DNA of 64,000 bases from an uncultured Eggerthellaceae bacterium (GTDB lineage Bacteria; Actinomycetota; Coriobacteriia; Coriobacteriales; Eggerthellaceae). Both the position numbers and the translations under genes were made by a program. Of this stretch, positions 36,139 through 44,310 are shown piece after piece. The stretch covers positions 206,725-270,724 of the forward strand of contig CAKTTY010000002.1 of NCBI GenBank assembly GCA_934617065.1, in the 5' to 3' direction. The notes beneath the pieces were generated by a model that was not told the DNA's origin, made no database searches, and worked only from the letters and a program-made list of their open reading frames with translations. Position 1 is the first letter of the stretch; each line of letters begins with the position of its first letter.

Positions 36139-37335
36139 CTAGGCACTTGCTTCGAGTGAATCGTCGTCATCTGCGCAGATAACTGCGCCTCTTTCAACCA
36201 TGTCATTGATTTCCTTTGTGGATGCGCCGACCCACGAAAGAACGCTTCGGGTTGATTCGCCAAGCAAAGCGGGCTCATATGATTCGGCTAAACTCGAGTG
36301 CATGTTTCCAACGATATGCGGTGTGTTTGTTTGCAATGCAGTGCCAAATCGGGGGTAGTTAACGTAGTTAATGGTTTGAGGGTTTGTCCTAATGGCGAGA
36401 TCTATTGCTTCGCTTTTGTTGAGACACGGTGCGATAGCGTAGGTTTTATCCGCTAGCCAGCTTTCCCATTCTTTGAAGGTCATCGACGCTGCGAAATCTA
36501 CAATCGCTTGATATGCGGTGGGATTTTGCTTAGGAGTGTCCTTCAAAGTGTCATATAGATCCGGCCTGCCGATGTCATCGCAAAACTCGTTCCAGAACTT
36601 ATTTTCGTAAAGCCCGAAAGATATCATCCTTCCGTCTTTTGTTCGGTAGACGTTGTAGCCGACCGACGGATATTCTCTCATGTCTGAAGTAAGTGTTTTG
36701 CCGTAGAAGAACCAGCGGCTATCGAGCATTGCATTCCACCAAAGAAGCGAATCGTACATCGAGACATCGACATGGGTTCCCCCTGCTTTGTCTCGAGCGA
36801 TGAGCCCCGTTAAAGCCCCCTGTATTCCCACCATTGCAGCGGCGAGATCTGATGGCTGCAGCAAGGCAACAGCACCGTCCGTTAGATCGTAATAACCTGT
36901 TTTTGCGACGATGTTGATATCGTGAAGGGCGTCAAGACTGCGTGGGTCATTTTGGCCGTAGGCCGAAAAAGACACATAGACAAGATCGGGATTAATGCGA
37001 TGGAGTGTTTCGAAGTCGATCTTTAATCGCTTGGATACTCCAGGGCGATAGTTTTCGACAAGGACATCTGCACGAGCCACAAGCTGGTAAAAACGCTCAA
37101 GCACTTCTTGGTCCTTTAAATTAAGGGATATGCTCTCCTTGTTTCTGTTGAGCGCGTAGTGATAGTAGCTCTCGCCGTTGACTATAGGCATTTCTCCACG
37201 AACTAAATCACCAGTCTTGGTGTCCTCCACTTTGATGACCTGTGCCCCCAGGTCGGCAAAAAAGAGGCTGGTGTATGCTCCCAGAAGGTAGCGTGACAGA
37301 TCTAGAACGATTAGGTCTTCAAATGGCTTTTGCAT
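36139..37335 (-). CDS. CaiB/class III CoA-transferase family, alpha-methylacyl-CoA racemase-like
   Basis: A 398-residue member of the CoA-transferase family III. The racemase pattern is present rather than the transferase one: His138 in LHDIN, Asp163 in PSDLAAAM and Glu244 in LYENKFW line up with the His/Asp/Glu set of alpha-methylacyl-CoA racemase. It has VENYRPGVSKRL and GTHVDVSMYDS as general family marks. The last gene of the module operon, it has AAGGAGA before the start. It probably epimerises or isomerises an acyl-CoA made by its partner CoA-transferase; the substrate is unknown. The C-terminal tail is acidic. Confidence 0.85.
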   Translation of the reverse strand: MQKPFEDLIVLDLSRYLLGAYTSLFFADLGAQVIKVEDTKTGDLVRGEMPIVNGESYYHYALNRNKESISLNLKDQEVLERFYQLVARADVLVENYRPGVSKRLKIDFETLHRINPDLVYVSFSAYGQNDPRSLDALHDINIVAKTGYYDLTDGAVALLQPSDLAAAMVGIQGALTGLIARDKAGGTHVDVSMYDSLLWWNAMLDSRWFFYGKTLTSDMREYPSVGYNVYRTKDGRMISFGLYENKFWNEFCDDIGRPDLYDTLKDTPKQNPTAYQAIVDFAASMTFKEWESWLADKTYAIAPCLNKSEAIDLAIRTNPQTINYVNYPRFGTALQTNTPHIVGNMHSSLAESYEPALLGESTRSVLSWVGASTKEINDMVERGAVICADDDDSLEASA

Positions 37336-37450
37336 GGGGATCTCCTTTTGAATCGAATTTGGGCAATAAGAACCTAGGCACCTCCATTTCGGTGCTTTTA
37401 TAGCGGTTTCAACGTATTGGGTTGTTGGGGGATTGATTAGGTTTTCAGCG

Positions 37451-37621
37451 CTACTGCTTTCTTTGCCTTTTTGCGAGTCGTCTCATAAGGAAGACAAGGG
37501 AATAGCCTATAACGCCAATGACAATGAGTGTGGCAGTGTCGTATCCCGTTATCAGTCCTCCAGCAAGAATCACGAAGATGCCGGGGCTGAGGATGTTGCA
37601 CAAAAGGTTGAAATCAATCAT
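37451..37621 (-). CDS. Small two-helix membrane protein, 56 residues
   Basis: A short frame starting MIDFNLLCNILSPG and ending MRRLAKRQRKQ. Two hydrophobic segments (about 11-24 and 30-46) are followed by a basic tail, as expected for an inner-membrane hairpin obeying the positive-inside rule. GAAAGGG lies about 11 bases upstream, just after a strong stem-loop. It sits between the transporter and racemase-like genes on the same strand. A small subunit of the MFS transporter is a reasonable guess, as small partners are annotated beside some oxalate/formate-type carriers. Not proven to be expressed. Confidence 0.65.
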   Translation of the reverse strand: MIDFNLLCNILSPGIFVILAGGLITGYDTATLIVIGVIGYSLVFLMRRLAKRQRKQ

Positions 37622-37641
37622 TTTATTCACTGCCCTTTCAG

Positions 37642-37681
37642 GATCCGCTGCGTCCAGTTGGTTGTTGGAGCGCAGCGGATC
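37642..37681 (-). repeat. Strong stem-loop between transporter and small protein genes
   Basis: A 15-bp stem (GATCCGCTGCG plus TCCA, one bulged G on the right arm) with a nine-base loop. On the minus strand there is no T-run behind it and the small gene's Shine-Dalgarno follows directly, so it may stabilise or partition the operon mRNA rather than end it. Confidence 0.65.
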
Positions 37682-37741
37682 TTTTTGAACGGTACGAAGG
37701 TGGTGGGGGATTAGCGCCCAGCAATGTGGGCGGCATGAAGG

Positions 37742-39130
37742 TTAAGCGCCGATTCCTTCCTTATGCGCTTCGGCGGTAAGTTCAGCGTCGCTCTTGAACC
37801 AGGTCTTGCGTCGTGCCTTGTCACCGGCTATCCACGTGTAGCCAAGCAATCCGAAAGTGATGGTCAGGACGATAATGCCGCCGATGAAGAAGCCGTCCCA
37901 GCCGAAGGTTTCAGATACGAGCGCCCAGCCAGTTGCCCCGAGTGCGCCAATGCCATTGAAGATCATGATCATCCAAGAGTAGATCTTGTCGAAATCTCGA
38001 CCACCAAATACTTCGCGAACGATGAACGGAAGCATTGCCGTGGAACATGCGTAGGCAAGTCCATAGAAGAGGCCACCGCAGAACATGGGCCAGATGCCTG
38101 CTTCGCCAAACAGCTTGGGAAGCCACCACATCATGCATAGACCAATTACGCCGCCAGCGTAGCCAATGATTTGCGCAATCAATACCGACCGAGATTCGAT
38201 AAAGCCAATCAGGACCTTTCCGCCTCCCTGGCCTGCGCTTGCGAACGCTTCAAGAGTGCCCGAAAGGAGCAGCAGTGCGACCAGGGCTTGGCCTTCCCAG
38301 CCTTCGTGGCCAAGGAACTGAACGTAAGTCGCAAAGAGCTGAGACATCGTTGTGATTGTGTTCAGCAAGCCGGCACCCAGAACAAGGGTCCAGAAGAATG
38401 GCATCTTCAACACGTCTTTAGCTGCAAAGCCGGGCTCCTGGATTGCTTTCTTGTCTGCTTCTTCTGCCAGCTCAGCTTCCATTGCTGCTGCATCGAGAGG
38501 CATACCATAAGGAAGGGTTCCGCACTCCTGAGGGGTGCGCTTAACAAAGATTGCGATAAAGGGAATCGTGCCAATGGCGATTGCGATGCCGAATACCATG
38601 TACAGGGTTCTCCAGCCTTGAAGGTCGGGACCAAGTACGAATTGTCCAATGATGTTCCAGACGACTCCGCCAACGCCGGTCATTGCAAATACAATGCCGG
38701 TTACGGTGCCGTAGTTAGTGTGGAACCAGCGGCTTAAGATGCCTGCAGTCATCGTGAATTCAACGCATACAAGGCCAAGTCCGATAATGAAGCCCGCTAC
38801 CCAGTAGCACCAAATCGCAGGGTATACACAGAATCCCATGTAGGGGATAACTACCATCAGGGCTGCTACAACGCATACTGTTTTAGCGTTGAACTTGTCG
38901 AACAGTTTTGCCATTGGGGCAGCGCCGATGCACTGGCCCAAATAAACGAACGTGATGTATAGCGAGACTTGTGATGTCTGAACGCCGAAGTGTTGCGATA
39001 CTGGCCTGTAACATAGGCCTGCTGCCGTAAACACAATGCCAACAGCGGTTAGCAATGTTAGCGCCATGGTTACCACAACGCCAACGTGGCGGACCGTAAG
39101 GCCCTGTCGGGCGATTTTTTCGGTTGCCAT
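37742..39130 (-). CDS. MFS transporter, oxalate:formate antiporter (OFA)-like
   Basis: A 462-residue, 12-helix major facilitator with a long acidic central loop (about 210-235). The layout and stretches such as GWRTLYMVFGIAIAIGT and FGGRDFDKIYSWMIMIFNGIGALG resemble carboxylate carriers of the OFA group. The start is placed at the ATG after AAGGAGGAGG; the frame continues upstream without support. Within the module it most likely imports the carboxylic acid activated by the neighbouring CoA-transferase, perhaps in exchange for a product. Substrate not determined. Confidence 0.88.
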   Translation of the reverse strand: MATEKIARQGLTVRHVGVVVTMALTLLTAVGIVFTAAGLCYRPVSQHFGVQTSQVSLYITFVYLGQCIGAAPMAKLFDKFNAKTVCVVAALMVVIPYMGFCVYPAIWCYWVAGFIIGLGLVCVEFTMTAGILSRWFHTNYGTVTGIVFAMTGVGGVVWNIIGQFVLGPDLQGWRTLYMVFGIAIAIGTIPFIAIFVKRTPQECGTLPYGMPLDAAAMEAELAEEADKKAIQEPGFAAKDVLKMPFFWTLVLGAGLLNTITTMSQLFATYVQFLGHEGWEGQALVALLLLSGTLEAFASAGQGGGKVLIGFIESRSVLIAQIIGYAGGVIGLCMMWWLPKLFGEAGIWPMFCGGLFYGLAYACSTAMLPFIVREVFGGRDFDKIYSWMIMIFNGIGALGATGWALVSETFGWDGFFIGGIIVLTITFGLLGYTWIAGDKARRKTWFKSDAELTAEAHKEGIGA

Positions 39131-39233
39131 TTTTCCTCCTCCTTGCGTGGTTGCTATGTCCATGGCTTAGTGGCCGCAAAAGCCCTTCGGCTCATCCCCC
39201 ACTGCGGCCACCAAGCCATAAAGACCAAAAACA

Positions 39234-40514
39234 TTAGTCCATTTTTGAACGGGGACCGTAGCTGGGTTCGAACACTGAATCGGGTAGGCTAGGTCCGTGA
39301 TAGCAGGTGACGGCTTCGCCATCGAGTTCTCGGATTTCCTCATTTGAGTAGCCGTACTCGGTCATTACAGCTGCGGTGTCGTATCCGATGGGCCTGCTTT
39401 TGCGAAGAATTGGGTCTCCGACGCTGTCGAGCCTGATGGGTGAGGTTGGTATTACCTTTTCGCCGAATGCGTCGTACTTGACCTTTCTCAGGATGTCGCT
39501 CGCGTAAACTTCTTCGTCTTCCAAGATGTCCTGTGGCAGATAGAGCTTCTCGTATGGGATCTCGTTAGCTTTGAAAATGGGCTCCCATTCAGCCCATGTT
39601 TTGGTGAGGAATTGGTCTTCGAGAATATGGACGACTTCCGAGTTCTTTCCCGACCCATTGTTGATTTCGGCTGCTTTGTTGTAGCGCTTGTCTCCAACAA
39701 GATTGTCGAGACCAATGGTCCTCATGGTGTGATCGTAGAAAATGTCATAGCTTCCATAGCAGATAATGAACCAAACGCCATCTTTGCTTTGGTAAGTATT
39801 GTTAGTGGGACAAGTGACGTTGTAGCGCGATTTTGGCCAAGTGTCGCCGAACTGCGTTGATCCAAGCATCATCTGCATAGGCCAAAGCGAACAATGATGT
39901 AGGGTTACGGTGACCTTGTCCCCTTCACCCGTGCGGTCTTTGCGTGCGAGTGCTGCAAGCAGTCCTGCAGTTAGGGCAAGGGAAGCGTTCCAATCGCCCA
40001 TTGCGGCTGGCCAGTTGATGGGCTGGTATCCTTCTCCGGCTTGGGGCAGGCAGGCAAACCATCCTCCACGTGCTGCATATGCCGTTGCGTCAAAGCCTTT
40101 CGTGTTCCTGTCGGGGCCGTATTCGCCGTAACCGCGCATTTGACCCCAAACCAGATGCGGATGCATTTTATGGATGCTGTCCCAATCAAGGCCTAATTTG
40201 ACAAGGGCTTTGTCCCTGAAGCTTGTGACCATAATGTCCGCATCGTCAAGCATTTTGTGCATAAGCTCAGAGCCTTTTTCGCTCTTAAGATTGATGCTTA
40301 CGAATGTTTTATTCATCGATGCATAATCGAATGCTGGATCATCGATATCGGTTTTCTCCATGCCAAAGCCCGGTCCGTTTGTTCGGTATTCGTCTCCAGA
40401 GGCAGGCTCAATTTTGAAGATGGTTGCGCCCATTTCTCCAAGGATCCTTGGGCATGCTGGAGCCGCTACATAGCTTGTGAGTTCAATGACCTTTATTCCC
40501 TCTAGTCCCCTCAT
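39234..40514 (-). CDS. CaiB/class III CoA-transferase
   Basis: A 426-residue family III CoA-transferase. The likely catalytic aspartate is Asp174 in AAMGDWNASLAL, aligned with the aspartyl-CoA-forming residue of formyl-CoA transferase (GDSNTG). It opens ELTSYVAAPACPRILGEMGA and has KGFDATAYAARGGWFA. It probably moves CoA from a donor such as an acyl-CoA product to the imported acid, since no CoA ligase is present. It is the first gene of the operon, divergent from the LysR gene, with AAGGAGGAAG before the ATG. Relatives include carnitine, phenyllactate and 2-hydroxyisocaproate CoA-transferases. Confidence 0.88.
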   Translation of the reverse strand: MRGLEGIKVIELTSYVAAPACPRILGEMGATIFKIEPASGDEYRTNGPGFGMEKTDIDDPAFDYASMNKTFVSINLKSEKGSELMHKMLDDADIMVTSFRDKALVKLGLDWDSIHKMHPHLVWGQMRGYGEYGPDRNTKGFDATAYAARGGWFACLPQAGEGYQPINWPAAMGDWNASLALTAGLLAALARKDRTGEGDKVTVTLHHCSLWPMQMMLGSTQFGDTWPKSRYNVTCPTNNTYQSKDGVWFIICYGSYDIFYDHTMRTIGLDNLVGDKRYNKAAEINNGSGKNSEVVHILEDQFLTKTWAEWEPIFKANEIPYEKLYLPQDILEDEEVYASDILRKVKYDAFGEKVIPTSPIRLDSVGDPILRKSRPIGYDTAAVMTEYGYSNEEIRELDGEAVTCYHGPSLPDSVFEPSYGPRSKMD

Positions 40515-40676
40515 TACTTCCTCCTTGCATTAAGCTTGGTATCGGGTGAGCGCCAAGCGTGGGCGCATTTCGTGTGTTTCATAGAGTGATTTCATATCGA
40601 ATGCGAAAATGTTCGGCGACTAAAGGGCGATTCTTTTTGAACCACCCGTATTTGCCGCATTGTTGGGGAGGGGATC
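40515..40676. promoter_or_regulatory. Divergent control region, LysR/CoA-transferase
   Basis: 162 bases between divergent starts, the usual place for LysR binding. A partly palindromic TTC-N11-GAA element (40591-40607, with inner CAT-N5-ATG) fits the LysR T-N11-A pattern. No firm -35/-10 could be assigned. Confidence 0.5.
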
Positions 40677-41570
40677 ATGAATCTTGACCATCTGAATTAC
40701 TTCAAAACGCTCGTTGAGCTTCGGAGTAGGAGTGCGACTGCCGAAAAACTGTCGATTACACCTTCGACGTTGTCTCTTGCTTTGGGAAAGCTCGAGCAGG
40801 AGGTTGGCGTTCCTTTGATCGAGAAGAAAAGGGGTGCGGTTGAGCTAACCAGTGAAGGTGAGTTGTTTTACGAGTATGTTGATGCCTCACTACGTTTTTT
40901 GAACAATGGATTGAGGATGTTGGAGGAAAAGCAGTGCGGATCTCAGCGAGAGATAGTGATTGGCACCGTCTTTTCAGTTCAGAGTAAAGACTGGTCTCGC
41001 ATCATCAATCAATTCAGGGTTCGTACTCACGGTGCTGTTTTGGTCAAGGTCGATCAATCGTCGACCCCGGTACTTATTGAAAAGATAAAGAGGGGAGTAG
41101 TTGATGTGGCCTTTGCCGGAACAATGGGCGAAGACCCCGATATAAGGTTTGACCCCTGTTGGACCCAAGAGGCCGTCCTCGTTGTGAATCGTTTGCACCC
41201 ACTTGCTTCCCGAGATGAAATATCCCTGAAAGAGCTGATGGACCATTATTTAATTTCCTATAACTTGACGGGTCCAATCGGTGCGGAGCTTACTAATTTA
41301 GTGAAGGATTACGACCTTACTATCGACTGCCTTTACTCGGATGAGATCACTTTGGCATCGATTGTGGTTGGAAACCCCGATATCATGGCGATAGCTTGTC
41401 GTTCCTGGATCCTTGATTCCTATGATCAGGACGTAAAGTTGGTTCGGATTTTGGAAGCGCCTCGCGACTTCCATCAAATGTATCTTTGCTCAAACGCTCG
41501 CATTGCTCAATCGAAGACTGTTACGGAATTCGTTGATACCGCATTGAGGTATTGTTCCTGCTTGCGGTGA
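40677..41570 (+). CDS. LysR-family transcriptional regulator
   Basis: A 297-residue regulator. The N-terminal winged helix-turn-helix (about 1-60) begins NLDHLNYFKTLVELRS, with the recognition helix SITPSTLSLALGKLEQEVG and the FxR-type LIEKKRGAVELTSEGELF. The rest (about 90-290) is the two-lobe co-inducer domain. Its divergent arrangement predicts that it senses the module's substrate or its CoA thioester and activates the operon. GGGGAGGGGATC precedes the ATG. Confidence 0.92.
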   Translation: MNLDHLNYFKTLVELRSRSATAEKLSITPSTLSLALGKLEQEVGVPLIEKKRGAVELTSEGELFYEYVDASLRFLNNGLRMLEEKQCGSQREIVIGTVFSVQSKDWSRIINQFRVRTHGAVLVKVDQSSTPVLIEKIKRGVVDVAFAGTMGEDPDIRFDPCWTQEAVLVVNRLHPLASRDEISLKELMDHYLISYNLTGPIGAELTNLVKDYDLTIDCLYSDEITLASIVVGNPDIMAIACRSWILDSYDQDVKLVRILEAPRDFHQMYLCSNARIAQSKTVTEFVDTALRYCSCLR

Positions 41571-41608
41571 TTGCGATTCGTGCGCATTCGCTATGAAAAT
41601 CTCAATGT

Positions 41609-41641
41609 GCCATGCACCCCAGCTCTTCTGAAGTGCATGGC
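41609..41641 (+). terminator. Hairpin after the LysR gene
   Basis: A perfect 9-bp stem GCCATGCAC/GTGCATGGC with a 15-base loop, followed by an AT-rich stretch lacking a clean T-run. Confidence 0.55.
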
Positions 41642-41865
41642 TTATTAATAACTTGCCTATTAATTAAGAACAAGCAATGGTTTCTAAACATTAACTACAC
41701 GTTTGACTATTTTTAAATTAACGAAGTTGACAATGCTTATTTGAGGTCAAAAGTTGGAATTTGATGGGATGAGACGACAATTATTGATGGCTTCTTATTT
41801 TTGCTCACGCAAATTACCTGCTCATTCTTTAACTATTATTAAGTAGCTCGTAACACGAAGCAGAC
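41642..41865. other. AT-rich non-coding right edge of the module
   Basis: About 220 bases, visibly richer in A and T than the rest of the window, without a gene or clear promoter. It ends exactly where the right repeat copy begins, which supports a junction of different DNA here. Confidence 0.6.
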
Positions 41866-41998
41866 TCCAACGAGAGAACCAAAGCGGAGTTCGAGCGCAT
41901 GGAAAACGAACTGCGTGTTTGGCTGAAGCGCAACTGTTAGGGTTCCGCTACCGAAAAAGCCGTCTTAGTACCCCGTTAACCCAATCGAATCATGCTTG
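41866..41998 (+). repeat. Direct repeat, right copy (pseudo 3' end of the HD gene)
   Basis: Copy of 35867-35999 with seven substitutions. It encodes the same C-terminal residues SNERTKAEFERMENELRVWL and beyond, with a stop, but lacks the rest of the gene. Directly downstream (four extra bases relative to the left copy) is the TATAAT of putP. Confidence 0.95.
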
Positions 41999-42001
41999 TC
42001 G

Positions 42002-42007
42002 TATAAT
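42002..42007 (+). promoter_or_regulatory. Candidate -10 of putP
   Basis: Consensus TATAAT four bases after the right repeat copy. The -35 would fall inside the repeat and is poor, with TTAACC (41976-41981) as the nearest candidate. Confidence 0.5.
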
Positions 42008-42111
42008 CCGTCACTATTGCGTACTAAAGTGCGTAGTGCTGTGTTTCTATCGCAGCGTTAGGTGAAGCCGCTGGGTTTTTGCTCAGCATGGGAAAACGGA
42101 AAGCGAACGGT

Positions 42112-43674
42112 ATGGTATCTCACGATTTCTGGGTATTGCTTGCAATGCTCCTCTACTTCATCGTTGTCGTGGTTATCGGCTTCGTGTATGCGAAGAAGTC
42201 GAACCAATCAACGGAGAATTACTTCTTAGGAGGGCGCAGGCTCGGCCCATGGCTCACTGCTCTTTCTGCTGAGGCATCCGACATGTCGGGTTGGCTGCTT
42301 ATGGGTCTTCCCGGTGTGGCCTATTTCACTGGTGCGTCTGACGCGATGTGGACGGCTATCGGCTTGGCGATTGGTACCTACCTGAATTGGCTGTTTGTCT
42401 CTAAGCGTTTGCGCAAATACTCTCAGGTTGCTAACAACTCCATTACGCTTCCTGACTACTTCTCAAATCGATTCCATGATTCCAAGAACATCCTTATGAC
42501 CATTTCTGCATTGGTTATCCTGCTGTTCTTCTCTATTTATGTAGGTAGTTGTTTCGTAACATGCGGCAAGCTGTTTGCTACGCTGTTCGGTCTCGATTAC
42601 GCAACCATGATGGTTCTCGGTGCCTTGATCGTATTTCTCTATACGTTTGTGGGCGGATATCTTTCCGTTTGCACTACCGACCTTATCCAGGGCAGCATTA
42701 TGATTTGCGCCCTGGTGGTTGTTTTGGTTGGCTCCATCACGGCTGCTGGTGGTGTCGACAATACGGTTGCATTCTTGCAATCGATTCCTGGCTTCCTTTC
42801 GGGCACCGAGATCGCAACGCCTATCTTGGACGAAGCTGGCAAGCAGGTAGTTGAAGGCGGAATGCCGCTGTTCGGCGAAGCGGGATCTTATGGTGTGGTC
42901 ACCATCGTTTCCGGTCTGGCATGGGGTTTGGGATACTTTGGTATGCCGCAGGTTCTTATCCGCTTTATGAGTGCCACCCATTCGTGCGAGCTTCGTAAGT
43001 CCCGCCGCATTGCAACGGTGTGGGTTGTTATCTCCTTGTTCAGCGCGGTGTCCATTGGTCTTATCGGCCGAGCAGTTATTCCTACGGAATTCCTCACGCA
43101 GGCAAGTGCCGAAAGCATTTTCATCGTTCTTTCTAATATGATTCTGCCCTCCTTTATGTGCGGCCTTGTGGTCTCCGGCATTTTTGCGGCATCGATGTCG
43201 TCTTCGTCTTCCTACTTGCTTATTTCTGGTTCAGCAGTAGCGGAGAACATTTACAGGGGACTAATAAAGAAGGATGCCACCGACTCTCAGGTAATGATCG
43301 TGGCCCGACTTACTTTGGTTGCCGTGCTCTTGTTCGGTATTGTTATTGCGCTCGACGAAAATTCGTCTATTTTCCAAGTTGTTTCGTACGCATGGGCGGG
43401 CTTCGGTGCTTCGTTCGGCCCGTTGATCATCATGAGCCTGTATTGGCGTCGAACTAACTTGCAGGGCGCCTTGGCGGGTATGCTTACCGGAGCCATTACT
43501 GTATTGGTATGGCATGCGTTTATAAAGCCGCTGGGTGGCTTCTTTGCGGTATACGAGCTTTTGCCTGCCTTTGTGCTGAGCCTCATTGCCATCATTGTGG
43601 TTTCGCTTCTTACCAAGGCACCATCCAAGGAAGTTACCGACGAGTTCGATTCGTACCTGGAAGCTGACTGCTAA
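42112..43674 (+). CDS. putP: Sodium:proline symporter family transporter
   Basis: Sodium:solute symporter family (SSS), 520 residues, about 13 helices. The N-terminal ENYFLGGRRLGPWLTALSA and ASDMSGWLLMGLPG are characteristic of PutP, including the sodium and proline binding helix. Further marks are GWGLGYFGMPQVLIRF and AASMSSSSSYLLISGSAVAEN. The start is uncertain: ATG 42112 has GGAAAG at good spacing and the best fit to the family, with ATG 42088 and TTG 42079 in frame. It lies directly behind the module's right repeat and was presumably the original neighbour of the HD gene. Confidence 0.9.
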   Translation: MVSHDFWVLLAMLLYFIVVVVIGFVYAKKSNQSTENYFLGGRRLGPWLTALSAEASDMSGWLLMGLPGVAYFTGASDAMWTAIGLAIGTYLNWLFVSKRLRKYSQVANNSITLPDYFSNRFHDSKNILMTISALVILLFFSIYVGSCFVTCGKLFATLFGLDYATMMVLGALIVFLYTFVGGYLSVCTTDLIQGSIMICALVVVLVGSITAAGGVDNTVAFLQSIPGFLSGTEIATPILDEAGKQVVEGGMPLFGEAGSYGVVTIVSGLAWGLGYFGMPQVLIRFMSATHSCELRKSRRIATVWVVISLFSAVSIGLIGRAVIPTEFLTQASAESIFIVLSNMILPSFMCGLVVSGIFAASMSSSSSYLLISGSAVAENIYRGLIKKDATDSQVMIVARLTLVAVLLFGIVIALDENSSIFQVVSYAWAGFGASFGPLIIMSLYWRRTNLQGALAGMLTGAITVLVWHAFIKPLGGFFAVYELLPAFVLSLIAIIVVSLLTKAPSKEVTDEFDSYLEADC

Positions 43675-43719
43675 ATTACTCAAATTCTGAAAAATATTTT
43701 TTGAAAAAAGTTTTTGAGA

Positions 43720-43754
43720 AACGGCTGATCTGACCTCAGATCAGCCGTTTTTTT
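43720..43754 (+). terminator. Terminator after putP
   Basis: A 14-bp perfect stem AACGGCTGATCTGA/TCAGATCAGCCGTT running into a T-run. Confidence 0.92.
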
Positions 43755-43863
43755 ATAGCGCAATACAAATGGAAAAAATAACGCTGACCTGGTGTTTTGC
43801 AATTATTAAGGAAGGTCCGTGAAAGAAATTGCCATATGGACATGCCCGGGGGCGTGTAAAGTG

Positions 43864-43893
43864 TTGACACGGGGTGGATACCTAGCGTATTAT
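43864..43893 (+). promoter_or_regulatory. Promoter of the tRNA-tuf cluster
   Basis: TTGACA (43864-43869), 18 bases, TATTAT (43888-43893), 78 bases before tRNA-Tyr. It is the best -35 in the window, fitting a stable-RNA and tuf promoter. Confidence 0.75.
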
Positions 43894-43970
43894 TCCCTTG
43901 CTCGCTTGAACGGAAACAACGTTCGAACCGAGCAGCAGCTTGAAAATTGCACATGATTACAAGCGAATTC

Positions 43971-44055
43971 GGGAGTGTTCCAGAGCGGTCAAATGGGACG
44001 GACTGTAAATCCGTTGGCTCAGCCTTCCAAGGTTCGAATCCTTGCACTCCCACCA
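43971..44055 (+). tRNA. tRNA-Tyr (GTA)
   Basis: 85 bases including an encoded CCA. The acceptor GGGAGTG pairs with CACTCCC, the variable arm is long (class II), and the anticodon GTA is at 44005-44007. First of three tandem tRNAs before tuf. Confidence 0.95.
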
Positions 44056-44059
44056 TCTC

Positions 44060-44135
44060 GCCCATATAGCTCAGCAGGTAGAGCACTTCGTTGGTAACGA
44101 AGAGGTCAGCAGTTCGAGTCTGCTTGTGGGCACCA
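44060..44135 (+). tRNA. tRNA-Thr (GGT)
   Basis: Cloverleaf with acceptor GCCCATA/TGTGGGC, anticodon GGT at 44093-44095, T-loop TTCGAGT and an encoded CCA end. Confidence 0.95.
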
Positions 44136-44139
44136 TTTT

Positions 44140-44216
44140 GGCGGTGTAGCTCAGTTGGTTAGAGCACACGGTTCATACCCGTGGCGTCACTGGTTCGAAT
44201 CCAGTCACCGCTACCA
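44140..44216 (+). tRNA. tRNA-Met elongator (CAT)
   Basis: Anticodon CAT at 44174-44176, acceptor GGCGGTG/CACCGCT, CCA encoded. The paired first acceptor base and the lack of the three-G anticodon stem argue against initiator tRNA; the body resembles elongator Met rather than lysidine tRNA-Ile. Confidence 0.92.
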
Positions 44217-44310
44217 AATTTTCCGCTTACGCACGGTAAGCTTTTACTTTATCGTTTACAAATTCGCCTACCAAGGCGAATTTGTGCATTCCCACCAATA
44301 AGGAGGAATA

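Larger units (their letters stand above)
36000..41865. other. Putative inserted CoA-transferase/transporter module
   Basis: About 5.9 kb between the two direct repeats. It holds a four-gene minus-strand operon (CoA-transferase, MFS transporter, 56-residue membrane protein, racemase-like protein), a divergent LysR gene and an AT-rich right end. No integrase or transposase is visible, so the mechanism is open. It is called a module because repeats flank it and its content differs from its neighbours. Confidence 0.65.

Noticed and set aside
37433..37714. 93-codon plus-strand frame between the transporter and racemase-like genes
   Set aside because: It lies opposite the better-supported 56-residue membrane protein, lacks a Shine-Dalgarno and has no recognisable features.
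35867..41998. Classical tRNA-targeted integrative element
   Set aside because: The target is a protein gene end, no tRNA or integrase is present and the repeat is much longer than an att core, so only a generic inserted module is claimed.
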